A stretch of 64,000 nt of DNA from Paenibacillus luteus (GCF_006542765.1 NZ_SKCD01000004.1:124001-188000), one strand, 5' to 3'. Positions 1 to 8,044 are shown, counted from the stretch's first letter. Numbers and translations are program-made. Notes: a model not told the origin generated them from the letters alone.

Positions 1-153
1 GCTCGTCTGGCTCCCGCCCGTCCCTGTGTTTGGCTGAACCTCGCCCTGCGATTCCGTTTGCGATTCCGAGCCAGCCTGCTCCTCCTGCACCCCGCAGCCT
101 GCCAGAGCAGCCGCGATAACTACCGCGCTAAGCATCACTTTCCATTTGTTCAT
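1..153 (-). CDS. Lipoprotein, N-terminal part only (runs off the window)
   Basis: The first 51 codons of a secreted lipoprotein are visible; the rest lies beyond the left edge. The start is MNKWKVML, a hydrophobic stretch follows, then a lipobox ending LAGC at residues 17-20, so the Cys would be acylated and the protein held on the outer face of the membrane. After the Cys comes a low-complexity Q/E/S/T/G-rich linker, the usual tether. The ATG at 153 is chosen because AGGAG lies about 9 bases upstream; an in-frame ATG at 162 abuts that site and is too close. The function cannot be told from this part. Confidence 0.75.
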   Translation of the reverse strand, partial: MNKWKVMLSAVVIAAALAGCGVQEEQAGSESQTESQGEVQPNTGTGGSQTS

Positions 154-201
154 ATCGTTCATCTCCTATGTCTGTTCGCTGATTTCTTATGTCCATAACG
201 A

Positions 202-235
202 ATTCTAGCATTCGAATATGAACGAGAGATGAACG
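202..235 (-). promoter_or_regulatory. Candidate promoter with direct-repeat regulator boxes for the lipoprotein
   Basis: On the minus strand a TAGAAT -10-like hexamer (207-202) has no good -35. In its place are two exact direct repeats, CGTTCAT, at 235-229 and 224-218, 11 bp apart start to start. Repeats with one-helical-turn spacing over the -35 are typical of OmpR/PhoP-family response-regulator sites. The assignment is inferred from spacing only. Confidence 0.35.
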
Positions 236-256
236 ACAACTGAAGGAGAGCTTAAC

Positions 257-1501
257 TTATGGTCTTAGCTGCCTTCGCTTCCAATTCCCTGACAGAAATA
301 GCAGCGTTCCGATCCAGCCGCAAATGGAGGCAATAATTAATAAGATGGTCAAAGACACACTGCTCGACAGCGAAGAGCTTAGAATTGGGCCTACGGTTCC
401 TCGAAAGCCGAACAGCATTAAATGCAAGCCGAATACCATTGCTTCTCGTCCTGGCGCAAGCCGGAATACAAAGGCAAGGATGCCGATATCCCAGATCGCT
501 TCCCCGATGCCTTGAATGGCATTCCCGGTAATCACCGCCGCGTAGCTGCCCCAAAGACCATAAATCATTGGCACGATCGCATAAGCGGCTATTCCGCAGA
601 GCAGTGTATATTTGATGTCAATCCGGTCAATCATCCAGCCGGCTATCAAGAATGTTAGCAGCAGCGCTGAGAAATAAGCTACGCGGGCAAAGCCGATTTG
701 AACATTGGACAGTTCAAGCACATCGACTTGAATAATTTGATAAAGCGGATTCGCCAGCATATTGCCGAAGCCCGAAAAGGTAGTGGCCGCCAGGAAGACG
801 GCAAGCGTCTTATTTTCCTTCACCAGCTTCCACTGCTCTTGCAGCGGAAAGCGGCTCGTTTTTTTGAGCATCGAGGGCTTTGCAGGAGCTTTCCCCGCAG
901 GCAGCTTTACCGTGCTAAATAAGCCAATGGAGAGAAAGCCCGCTATGGAAGCTGCGATAAGCGGCCCCGATGGATCGAATGCATCCGACCAGCTTCCTAC
1001 AAAATACGCAAGCGGGATCATAATAATGCCCATCGCTACCCGAACGTAGCCCATGAGGCGGCCGCGCAAATCAGAAGGGTACATCCGCGATACCAGTGCC
1101 GCATAGGCAGGCGCCTGTATCCCCATTAATAATTGAAAGAGAAGAGCGGTAGCTACATAAACGGATGGATAAGCAAAAAATGCCGGCAGCAGAAGCAGCA
1201 ATCTTCCGACCGCATTCGGCAGCATGACGAACGGTTTCGGGTTATTGGCCTTCTCGATCCAGCTTGCCCAGAAAGGCGAGAACAACAGCCCTACCGCAGG
1301 CGCTGCCGACAGCAAGCCTACCTGTAAATTGCTGGCCCCCTGTTGAATGGCAAACGCGACGTAAAACTGATTCAAAACCACATTAAATAAGCTGAACAGA
1401 CAGGAGGCTCCCAGATCGATACGGGCATTTTTCCATACATTTGCAGTCATCGGCATGCCGAATTTCAATAGTCGCGAGCTTGGTTTGGCTTCGGATTCCA
1501 T
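257..1501 (-). CDS. MFS transporter
   Basis: A 414-residue major facilitator superfamily carrier with about 12 hydrophobic segments in two halves split by a charged loop near the middle (a Lys/Pro-rich stretch before a SRFPLQEQW segment). The short basic loop after TM4-5 (YPSDLRGRLMGY) is an MFS motif-A-like sequence. The substrate is not evident. The ATG at 1501 is preferred: GAAGAAGGTAG lies upstream, and the longer reading from a GTG at 1582 would translate a strong hairpin (1544-1572). The neighbouring ROK gene is divergent, with about 260 bp between the starts, so it gives little clue to the cargo. Confidence 0.75.
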   Translation of the reverse strand: MESEAKPSSRLLKFGMPMTANVWKNARIDLGASCLFSLFNVVLNQFYVAFAIQQGASNLQVGLLSAAPAVGLLFSPFWASWIEKANNPKPFVMLPNAVGRLLLLLPAFFAYPSVYVATALLFQLLMGIQAPAYAALVSRMYPSDLRGRLMGYVRVAMGIIMIPLAYFVGSWSDAFDPSGPLIAASIAGFLSIGLFSTVKLPAGKAPAKPSMLKKTSRFPLQEQWKLVKENKTLAVFLAATTFSGFGNMLANPLYQIIQVDVLELSNVQIGFARVAYFSALLLTFLIAGWMIDRIDIKYTLLCGIAAYAIVPMIYGLWGSYAAVITGNAIQGIGEAIWDIGILAFVFRLAPGREAMVFGLHLMLFGFRGTVGPILSSSLSSSVSLTILLIIASICGWIGTLLFLSGNWKRRQLRP

Positions 1502-1543
1502 TTGGATAGCTACCTTCTTCTCTATGTTGGTTGTAAACGGCCA

Positions 1544-1572
1544 GAGGACCCCTTGCGCCGCAAAGGATCCTC
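1544..1572 (-). other. Strong hairpin in the leader of the MFS gene
   Basis: Two 14-base arms (1544-1557 and 1559-1572) pair completely if two G-U wobbles are allowed on the minus-strand RNA. There is no U-run on either side, so it is not a standard intrinsic terminator. It lies 43 bases upstream of the chosen MFS start and could be a 5' UTR structure. Confidence 0.4.
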
Positions 1573-1757
1573 TCTCTAGCACTTCATTCGATTGGATATT
1601 ACTACACTCCCGCCTTTTTGTACAGCATAAATTGAAAGGGTATTCTTTTGTTCTCCCGCTGGTTTAATTGCGCGTTAAACTTCCTAATATTCCATGAGTA
1701 TGATAGACTTTTTCTCAAAGCGTTACAGCAACTTTTGATATTATTGGAGGGTATTTT

Positions 1758-2648
1758 GTGAGTATAGCAGTAGGAATTGACATTGGCGGCACAAAAATAG
1801 CATTTGGATTCGTAGACGAGCAAGGAGCCGTTATAGCCAAGGGCTCATTAAAAACCGATCTGACGGTAGAGCCTGCCGTTATGCTTACGCGCGTCGCGGA
1901 CGCGGTCAAAGAACTGGCTGAACAAAACGGACTGGCGATAGAAACCTTAAAGGGCGTAGGCGTTGGCGCTCCTGGGCCGCTCAATACACTGAAAGGCGAG
2001 CTAACCTGCCCGCCCAACCTAAAGAGCTGGTGGGGCTTCCCCGTGGTAGCAGAGCTCAAAAAACATCTTCCTCTTCCTATTAAAATGGAGAATGACGCTA
2101 CCGCGGCTGCGCTGGCCGAGAAATGGATCGGTGCGGCACAGGATTCGGAGCATTTCATCTTTATTACCATCAGCACCGGCATTGGCGCAGGCATCTTTAT
2201 GCATGGCAAGCTGCTGACCGGGTCGACAGGCAATGCGGGCGACGCAGGCTTTATGATTATGGATGAAGCTGGCACGCCTTGGGAGGTTGTTGCCTCCGGT
2301 ACCGCTGTAGCGCGTCAAGCGACGGAGCTGCTGGGCCGGGAAGTCACTTCCAAGGAAGCTTTCGAGCTGGCGGCACAGGGCGACGTACAAATGTCCGAGC
2401 TGGTGAACCGCGTATTCAAATCAATCGGCATGGGCTGCGTCTCCCTTATCAATATTTTGGACCCAAGCAAAATCGTAATCGGCGGCGGCGTATCACAAGT
2501 GGGCGACCCACTTTTCTCAGCCGTTAAAGCGTATGTATCCAAGCATGCACTCAACCCTTCGGGCAGAGAAACCGCCATCGTGCCGGCACTGCTGCAGCAG
2601 GATGCCGGGCTCATTGGCGCAGCTGCATTGATTCAGCAAGCCTACTAA
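1758..2648 (+). CDS. ROK-family sugar kinase (glucokinase/fructokinase type)
   Basis: A 296-residue ROK-family protein expected to phosphorylate a hexose with ATP in the cytoplasm. The N-terminal phosphate-1 motif GIDIGGTKIAFG (residues 6-17) and the adenosine-side glycine motif VIGGGVSQVG near residue 238 are present. Catalytic Asp is in the MENDATAAAL segment (residue ~113). The usual ROK zinc site (a His followed by a CxCGxxGCxE cluster) is absent: the matching region reads GNAGDAGFMIMDEAG. It therefore belongs to a zinc-less ROK branch and the substrate should not be assumed to be glucose. The GTG start at 1758 has GGAGGG seven bases upstream. It is monocistronic, closed by the terminator at 2660. 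Confidence 0.8.
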   Translation: MSIAVGIDIGGTKIAFGFVDEQGAVIAKGSLKTDLTVEPAVMLTRVADAVKELAEQNGLAIETLKGVGVGAPGPLNTLKGELTCPPNLKSWWGFPVVAELKKHLPLPIKMENDATAAALAEKWIGAAQDSEHFIFITISTGIGAGIFMHGKLLTGSTGNAGDAGFMIMDEAGTPWEVVASGTAVARQATELLGREVTSKEAFELAAQGDVQMSELVNRVFKSIGMGCVSLINILDPSKIVIGGGVSQVGDPLFSAVKAYVSKHALNPSGRETAIVPALLQQDAGLIGAAALIQQAY

Positions 2649-2659
2649 CATAAAACTTA

Positions 2660-2708
2660 AATAAGCTGTTTTTGACGTCGATAGGCGTCAAGGACAGCTT
2701 ATTTTTTT
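2660..2708 (+). terminator. Intrinsic terminator after the ROK kinase
   Basis: Outer arms AATAAGCTGT and ACAGCTTATT enclose an inner TTGACG/CGTCAA stem and are followed by a run of seven T. The A-rich 5' flank means it may also stop the convergent tetR transcript. Confidence 0.85.
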
Positions 2709-2755
2709 CATCCATGCGCATCCAAAGCGTCTCCACACACTCTAATCACTTTCGT

Positions 2756-3325
2756 TCATTGCTCATGCATACGTAATCCATGAATATAGGTTTGAATGAT
2801 CATTTTCAAGCTTTCATCAACCGCTTGCGGCATTCCGAAGCCGCCTTTTTGCTCGATCGCTGCAAATCCGTGCAAAATGCTGCGAAATCCTCTTACGATA
2901 TGAATGGACGTGTCGCGGTCCAACTTGTAGAAGCTCAGCCTATCCACGAGCAGCTCGACCAGCACCTGCGCGCTAGCCGCATAGACGGCATCATCCGCAT
3001 CCGGCGAGCGTAAAGTAAGCTCATATAAGCCTGGATGCTTCCTAGCGAAAGCGATATAGGCGGCAGCAATCGCATGAATAGCCTCATCGCCCTTTTTGCC
3101 CTCTAGAGCGCCATTAATAACATCCGTCAGTTTACCTAGACCATAGATTGCAAGCTGGTTCCGCAGTCCCTTTAATCCATTCACATGGTTATATAGCGAA
3201 GGAGAACGAACGCCAAGCTTCTGTGCAAGCGAGGCCAGCGTGACTTCCTGTATACCCTGCTCATCCGCAATCGCGGCCGCGGCCTCAACAATCGTCGTTA
3301 AATCCAGCCCTTTTCTAGGCGACAT
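2756..3325 (-). CDS. TetR/AcrR-family transcriptional repressor
   Basis: A 189-residue TetR-family protein. The N-terminal HTH spans about residues 10-55 (IVEAAAAIADEQG, then LASLAQKLGVRSPSLYNHV, the recognition helix). The C-terminal ligand domain has the ILHGFAAIEQKGGF segment typical of the WHG-type subgroup found in Bacillales. The ATG at 3325 has GGGAGC upstream. It is the second gene of an operon, 17 bp behind the MBL-fold hydrolase. The operon promoter is overlaid by a double palindrome (4075-4120), so autorepression is the natural reading, with an unknown small inducer handled by the hydrolase. Confidence 0.85.
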   Translation of the reverse strand: MSPRKGLDLTTIVEAAAAIADEQGIQEVTLASLAQKLGVRSPSLYNHVNGLKGLRNQLAIYGLGKLTDVINGALEGKKGDEAIHAIAAAYIAFARKHPGLYELTLRSPDADDAVYAASAQVLVELLVDRLSFYKLDRDTSIHIVRGFRSILHGFAAIEQKGGFGMPQAVDESLKMIIQTYIHGLRMHEQ

Positions 3326-3342
3326 GCTTACAGCTCCCTTCT

Positions 3343-4053
3343 TTATTTTGACAAAGCCCGCTCTGCCTCGGCAATCGCCTTATCCATGAGCAGCTTTGGC
3401 TGAATCACCATATTGCCATGCCCAGCGGCAAGCACCGACGGCTTCAATTCGCCCAACCGGCGAGCCGACGCCAGACTTGTCCGTTTGTCCCAGGTAGCAA
3501 GCGCCGGAAATGGGAAAAGCAGCTTCATCTGTCCCGCGACCGCTACGCCTGCTCTGGTTTGGAAGGCATCCCCAACGATTAAAATATGATTTCTTGTATC
3601 CAGAAAGGCCATAGAGCCTGGTGTATGACCTGGCGCAGCTACAGTGAGCAAAGAACCGACGCGGTCTCCGTCTTGCAGCAAGATATCCGGAATCGTCCGA
3701 ATCTGCTTGGGAACGCCACCGCGAATCGGCGTATTTGGCTCTCCCGGCTCCAACGAACGGTCCCCTCGAAGCAGCTTCGCATCCCGTTTGGAGATATAGA
3801 CCTGCGCCTTCGGCAATTGCTCCTTAAGTCCGTCGAGCGCACCGATATGGTCATCATGGGCATGGGTCAAAACGATTCGAGTGATCGGTTTGCCCAGTTG
3901 CTCCGCCGCTTGCAGAATCGCTTTGGCGTTGCTTGGAAGCGCCGCATCGACCAGCGTCAAGCTGTCCTCCTCCTCCACCAGATAGCAATTAACCGGAAAC
4001 AGGTTCGGCAGGTAAGTGAGCTGAGCAACGGTCTTTTCACGTGTCATTCGCAT
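3343..4053 (-). CDS. MBL-fold metallo-hydrolase
   Basis: A 236-residue metallo-beta-lactamase-fold hydrolase. The metal-binding HAHDDH motif sits at about residues 61-66. A second His (AAPGHTPGS) and the bridging Asp (LIVGDAFQT) follow, and a late His (AAGHGNMV) completes the di-metal site. Length and motifs match the glyoxalase-II/lactonase-like part of the family; the substrate is unknown. The ATG at 4053 is chosen because GAGGAGG lies 9 bases upstream. A reading from 4125 would begin upstream of the predicted transcription start and run through the operator. It is the first gene of the operon with the TetR repressor, the usual layout for a detoxifying enzyme controlled by its substrate. 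Confidence 0.8.
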   Translation of the reverse strand: MRMTREKTVAQLTYLPNLFPVNCYLVEEEDSLTLVDAALPSNAKAILQAAEQLGKPITRIVLTHAHDDHIGALDGLKEQLPKAQVYISKRDAKLLRGDRSLEPGEPNTPIRGGVPKQIRTIPDILLQDGDRVGSLLTVAAPGHTPGSMAFLDTRNHILIVGDAFQTRAGVAVAGQMKLLFPFPALATWDKRTSLASARRLGELKPSVLAAGHGNMVIQPKLLMDKAIAEAERALSK

Positions 4054-4074
4054 AAAAATCGGCCTCCTCAAATA

Positions 4075-4120
4075 AAAACTAACACCATTAGTTTCATAAT
4101 AAACTAATGGTGTTAGTTTT
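4075..4120 (-). promoter_or_regulatory. Double palindromic TetR operator over the MBL-tetR promoter
   Basis: Two perfect 20-bp arms (4075-4094 and 4101-4120) flank a 6-bp spacer. Each arm itself holds an ACTAA-N5-TTAGT palindrome, so there are two operator copies about 26 bp apart. They overlap a sigma-A-type promoter read leftward: TTGCCA (4125-4120), 18 bp, TATTAT (4101-4096). One copy fills the spacer and the other sits over the start point, ideal for repression by the TetR protein encoded at 2756-3325. Confidence 0.85.
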
Positions 4121-4133
4121 GGCAAGCCCGATT

Positions 4134-5060
4134 TTATTTAGCCGATTCGTTTTGAAGAAACTCCTCAATTTCCGCTTTATTCGGAATCGATGACTGCGCT
4201 CCGGCTTTCGTTACGGCAAGCGCCGCTGCGGCAGAGGCAAATGAGAGCGCCTGCTCAATCGGCAATCCCTCTGCGCTAGCTGCCGCGTAAGCCCCAAGGA
4301 AAGTATCGCCTGCTGCCGTGGTGTCGACCGGCTTCACCTTATAAGCAGGCACGGCTGCTGTATCCCCCTGAGCATTTTTATAAAAGCAGCCTTTCTCCCC
4401 TAGCGTTATGATCACGCTATCGGTTCCCTTGGCCAATGCCCATTCTGCTGCCGCTTGCGCCGACTCTGTGTCTTTAACCGCCAAGCCGGTTATGACAGCT
4501 GCCTCTGTCTCGTTCAGAATTAGCGTATCAATAAGCGGAAACACCGCGTCTGGAATAGCTCTCGCAGGGGCTGGATTGTACAAAACGCGTGTCCCGCCTG
4601 CCTTTGCTCCAGCAATGACCGCCTCGGTCGTTTCCCATGCAATTTCATTTTGAAGCAGTACCGCATATACATTGGCCCAATCGCCTGCGCTTGCAGCCGC
4701 ATCCTCTGCCGTAAGCTTGCCGTTTGCCCCTTCGGATAATACGATATGATTTTCGCCTGCTTCATTTACCGTTATGATTGCGAAACCCGAGGAGCCGCTC
4801 TTGCGTAATACTTGGTCTGTAGCAATTCCATCATTATGTAGGGCAGCAACCAGCGTTTCTGCGAAGGGGTCCTCCCCTACCGCGCCGATCATTGAGCAGC
4901 TTGCGCCCGCTCTTGCTGCCGCAACGGCTTGGTTAGCACCCTTGCCGCCAGGAAAAAAAGACGTCTCCTTGCTCGGTATCGTTTCGCCAGGCAGCGGAAA
5001 CTCTTTTACATTACTAACAATATCCATATTAATACTTCCGACAACGAGAATTTTCTTCAT
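4134..5060 (-). CDS. rbsK: Ribokinase (PfkB family)
   Basis: A 308-residue PfkB-family kinase expected to convert ribose to ribose 5-phosphate with ATP. Signature 1 is the FFPGGKGANQAVAAARAG region (residues ~38-55). The N-terminal GSINMD sugar-binding motif and the C-terminal signature DTTAAGDTFLGAYAA, with the catalytic Asp in AAGD, are both present. Length fits RbsK (about 300). The ATG at 5060 has GGGAGG 8 bases upstream; a longer reading from 5120 lacks this. No ribose transporter or RbsD lies next to it, so another pentose or nucleoside-derived sugar is possible. The downstream MBL-tetR promoter starts within 15 bp of its stop codon, with no terminator between. Confidence 0.85.
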   Translation of the reverse strand: MKKILVVGSINMDIVSNVKEFPLPGETIPSKETSFFPGGKGANQAVAAARAGASCSMIGAVGEDPFAETLVAALHNDGIATDQVLRKSGSSGFAIITVNEAGENHIVLSEGANGKLTAEDAAASAGDWANVYAVLLQNEIAWETTEAVIAGAKAGGTRVLYNPAPARAIPDAVFPLIDTLILNETEAAVITGLAVKDTESAQAAAEWALAKGTDSVIITLGEKGCFYKNAQGDTAAVPAYKVKPVDTTAAGDTFLGAYAAASAEGLPIEQALSFASAAAALAVTKAGAQSSIPNKAEIEEFLQNESAK

Positions 5061-5145
5061 CGATCGTGCCTCCCTTTTGATTTGAAACACAAATTTATGT
5101 TTTTCCGGGTATGTCCCCATTTTATCAGAAGGAGTAGAACTTCAC

Positions 5146-5688
5146 ATGATTACCGCCTTTATTATTGCCTGTGAAATCGGTTTTTGGGTGTTCGTGCTTG
5201 CCGGTTTAGTGTTTCGTTATGTATTCCGCTTCAAAAAGGCAGGCACTCTGCTGCTTTACAGCACGCCGCTTATCGATCTGGCTCTCGTCATCGCCACCGT
5301 CTATGATCTGCGCGGCGGTTCCGAGGCCACTTTTGCACACAGTTTGGCAGCCGTCTATATCGGTGTATCCATTGCCTACGGGCACAAGATGATCAAGTGG
5401 GCGGACGAGCGGTTTGCCCACCGCTTTGCCGGCGGTCCTGCGCCTACAGGCAAGCCAAAGTACGGCACAGCGCATGCACGGTATGAACGCAGCGGCTGGC
5501 TCCATCATCTCCTTGCCTGGGTCATAGGTGCCGCCATCTTGTACAGCATGATTCTGATGGTCGGCGATGAAACGCGGACCGAAGCTTTGTTTAACGCCTT
5601 GCGGCTTTGGTCGCTCATCCTCGGCATCGATTTTCTGATCAGCTTCAGCTACACGCTATGGCCCCGCAAAGAAAAAGCAGTATCCTGA
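5146..5688 (+). CDS. Integral membrane protein, function unknown
   Basis: A 180-residue protein with about five hydrophobic helices: residues ~3-23, 35-50, 64-82, 120-140 and 150-170. A basic, His-containing loop (residues ~85-118) probably faces the cytoplasm. No catalytic motif was recognised. Similar small membrane proteins occur in Bacillales as uncharacterised genes. The start at 5146 follows AAGGAG. It is divergent from rbsK with only 85 bp between starts and is closed by a perfect terminator that overlaps its own stop codon. Confidence 0.65.
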   Translation: MITAFIIACEIGFWVFVLAGLVFRYVFRFKKAGTLLLYSTPLIDLALVIATVYDLRGGSEATFAHSLAAVYIGVSIAYGHKMIKWADERFAHRFAGGPAPTGKPKYGTAHARYERSGWLHHLLAWVIGAAILYSMILMVGDETRTEALFNALRLWSLILGIDFLISFSYTLWPRKEKAVS

Positions 5689-5710
5689 CGACCAGGATAC
5701 TGTTTTTTTT
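5678..5710 (+). terminator. Intrinsic terminator, stem overlapping the stop codon
   Basis: Perfect 10-bp arms CAGTATCCTG / CAGGATACTG with a 5-base loop and eight T. The TGA of the membrane-protein gene is inside the 5' arm and loop. The A-rich 5' side may also serve the convergent purA-like gene. Confidence 0.9.
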
Positions 5711-5715
5711 AACGT

Positions 5716-6996
5716 TTACAGCATGATAAGCTGCTCGCGTTTCGGCCCTACTGAGACGCTTCCGACCCTGACCGAGGTAGCTTCCTCCACGAAGCTGACA
5801 TAACGCTGAGCCGCCTCCGGCAGCTGGTCAAAGCTGCGCACGCCCGAAATATCGCAGCGCCAGCCCGGAAGCCGCTTCAATACAGGCTTCGCCGAGCCAA
5901 GCTTCGCTGTAACGGGGAAGGAGTCCTTAATGATTTGTCCATCCAGCTCATAGGCGACGCAGACCGGAATTTCGTCCAAATATCCGAGTACGTCCAAATT
6001 GGTCAGCGCAATTTCTGTCGCTCCCTGCAGCATGCAGCCATAACGGGAAGCCACTGCATCAAACCAGCCCATCCGCCGCGGCCGTCCCGTGAGAGCGCCG
6101 AATTCCCCCGCATCTCCGCCCAAACGGCGAAGCTGCTCCGCTTCCTCGCCAAACAGCTCGCTTACGAAGGGGCCTGCCCCCACGCAGCTCGAGTACGCTT
6201 TTACTACCGCAATAATACGCGTAATAGCATACGGCGGCAGCCCCGCGCCGACTGGAGCAAAACCCGCAAGCGTGGACGATGAGGTCGAATACGGATAGAT
6301 GCCGTGATCTGGGTCACGCAGCGCGCCAAGCTGACCCTCCAGCAGGATATCCTCCCCGTTCCCATAAGCGTCATGGAGCAGCCTGCTCGTGTCGCAAACA
6401 TACGGACGCAGCTTCTCGGCCTGCACAAGCAGCTCTGGCAGCAGCTCCTCTGCTTGGATAAGCGGCCGACTGTACAGCTGTTCCAGCAGCACATTTTTGG
6501 CTGCCAAGGATTGCTCAAGCCGCTGCAATAGCTGCTCCTCGTCATACAAATCAGCCACCTGAACGCCTAACTTTGCATATTTATCCGCATAGAAAGGAGC
6601 GATTCCCCGCTTTGTGGAACCAAATCCCTTTGCCCCGAGCCGCTCTTCCTCCAGCTCATCAAGCAGCCGGTGGATAGGCAGCACGACCTGCGCTCTCTCC
6701 GAGACGCGAATTCGCGGCTCAGGCACGCCTCTTGCGAGAAGCTCATCCCGCTCCCTCAGCATCATGTCGATGTCGAGCGCAGCGCCTGGGCCGATCACAT
6801 TCGTAATCTCCGGGTGAAATACGCCGGATGGCAGCATATGAAGCGCAAACTTCCCATAGCTGTTAATAATGGTGTGCCCCGCATTGCTGCCGCCCTGATA
6901 ACGTACGACATACGCTGATTTAGCGGCCAAAGCATCCGTCAGCTTCCCCTTGCCTTCGTCTCCCCAATTCGCTCCCACAATCGCTGTTACCGTCAA
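5716..6996 (-). CDS. Adenylosuccinate synthetase paralogue (PurA-like)
   Basis: A 426-residue homologue of PurA, which joins IMP and aspartate using GTP. Conserved parts are the N-terminal GDEGKGK loop with its catalytic Asp (residues ~12-18), SNAGHT with the catalytic His, GSTKRGIAPFY, DPDHGIYPYSTSSS, TGRPRRMGWFD and TNLDVL. Several otherwise near-invariant spots differ: the FEGAQG motif reads LEGQLG, so the nucleotide-contacting Gln is Leu, and KAYSTRVGAGP reads KAYSSCVGAGP. These changes and a private divergent LysR regulator suggest a specialised paralogue, not the housekeeping purine gene. The TTG at 6996 has GGAGG 8 bases upstream. Confidence 0.75.
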   Translation of the reverse strand: MTVTAIVGANWGDEGKGKLTDALAAKSAYVVRYQGGSNAGHTIINSYGKFALHMLPSGVFHPEITNVIGPGAALDIDMMLRERDELLARGVPEPRIRVSERAQVVLPIHRLLDELEEERLGAKGFGSTKRGIAPFYADKYAKLGVQVADLYDEEQLLQRLEQSLAAKNVLLEQLYSRPLIQAEELLPELLVQAEKLRPYVCDTSRLLHDAYGNGEDILLEGQLGALRDPDHGIYPYSTSSSTLAGFAPVGAGLPPYAITRIIAVVKAYSSCVGAGPFVSELFGEEAEQLRRLGGDAGEFGALTGRPRRMGWFDAVASRYGCMLQGATEIALTNLDVLGYLDEIPVCVAYELDGQIIKDSFPVTAKLGSAKPVLKRLPGWRCDISGVRSFDQLPEAAQRYVSFVEEATSVRVGSVSVGPKREQLIML

Positions 6997-7036
6997 TCAA
7001 ATCGCCTCCGCTACTTGTTTTTCCTTTACCTGGTTC

Positions 7037-7092
7037 ATTATAATAGAAGCATTAACATAAAAATAATTGATATTTCTAATATCTGATATTAG
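7037..7092 (-). promoter_or_regulatory. purA-like promoter with LysR-type operator
   Basis: Read leftward, TATAAT (7042-7037) has only a weak T-rich -35 near 7060-7065. Just upstream are three alternating half-sites: GATATT (7069-7074), AATATC (7078-7083) and GATATT (7085-7090). The last two form the palindrome CTAATATC-T-GATATTAG (7076-7092). The position next to a weak -35 fits LysR-type activation of the purA-like gene, and the same site sits directly before the lysR start, allowing autoregulation. Confidence 0.6.
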
Positions 7093-7100
7093 GTGAGGTT

Positions 7101-7985
7101 ATGGCTGTGATTGTGAATATGGAGTGGTACCGTGTCTTTTATTGGACAGCTAAGATAGGGAGCCTGTCGCGCGCTGCAGAGCAGCTTTATATTACGCAGC
7201 CTGCCGTGTCCCATACGATTAAGCAATTGGAAGCGAAGCTCGGCGGGCAGCTTTTTTTTCGGATGGCTAAAGGGGTAAAGCTGACAACGGAGGGAGAGGT
7301 TCTATTTCGCTACATCGAGCAGGCTTATACGTTCATGGAAACCGGAGAGCGGATGCTGGCCGAAATGCACAGCCTGCAAAGCGGGGAAATCAGCATTGGA
7401 GCCAGCGATACGCTGTGCAAGCATTATCTCATGCCTTACCTGGAGCAATTCCACGGCCAATATCCGGATATCCGGATTCGCGTGACCAATCGTACCACAC
7501 CCGAGACGGTAGCGCTGCTTAAGGAAGGGAAAATTGATTTCGGAATCGTGCACATGCCCGTCTCTGATCCACTGCTGGACTTCCGCATCAGCATGCCGCT
7601 GCAGGATATACTCGTTGGAGGCAAAGTTTGCTCCGGGCTCGGCAGCAGCGGACTCGAGCTTGCGAGAGTAAGCGAACACCCGCTCCTGCTGCTGGAGCAG
7701 GGGGGCAGCACGCGCAGATTTCTGGATGAATGCGCCAAAGCCGCAGGCGTCCAGTTGACGCCTGAGCTTGAACTTGGCAGCTTTGAGCTGCTTGCCCAGT
7801 TCGCCAGAAGCGGCTTCGGCCTTGCGTTTCTTATTCGGGAGTATGTGAGGGATGAACTCCGCTCAGGAGAGCTAATTGAAATCCCGCTGCAGCCGCCTTT
7901 ACCTGCACGCAGCATTGGCATTGCCACGCTGCGCGGAGTACCGCTGTCAGCAGCTGCAAAACGCTTCTTGGAGCTGCTCCCCTAA
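7101..7985 (+). CDS. LysR-family transcriptional regulator
   Basis: A 294-residue LysR-type regulator. The winged HTH covers residues ~7-66, with the classic SLSRAAEQLYITQPAVSHTIKQLE helix pair. The effector domain (about residues 93-294) opens with SGEISIGASDTLCKHYLMPYL. It is divergent from the purA-like gene with 104 bp between them and an operator-like repeat in that gap. The start is uncertain: the ATG at 7101 is very close to AGGTGAGG, so GTG 7107 or 7113 or ATG 7119 may be used instead. The convergent atzF end is only 60 bp away, with no clear terminator between. Confidence 0.85.
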   Translation: MAVIVNMEWYRVFYWTAKIGSLSRAAEQLYITQPAVSHTIKQLEAKLGGQLFFRMAKGVKLTTEGEVLFRYIEQAYTFMETGERMLAEMHSLQSGEISIGASDTLCKHYLMPYLEQFHGQYPDIRIRVTNRTTPETVALLKEGKIDFGIVHMPVSDPLLDFRISMPLQDILVGGKVCSGLGSSGLELARVSEHPLLLLEQGGSTRRFLDECAKAAGVQLTPELELGSFELLAQFARSGFGLAFLIREYVRDELRSGELIEIPLQPPLPARSIGIATLRGVPLSAAAKRFLELLP

Positions 7986-8044
7986 GCGGGTATAGCACGG
8001 CCGGATGAGCACTTCGGATAAAATACTCTCTTATGATTTATGAT

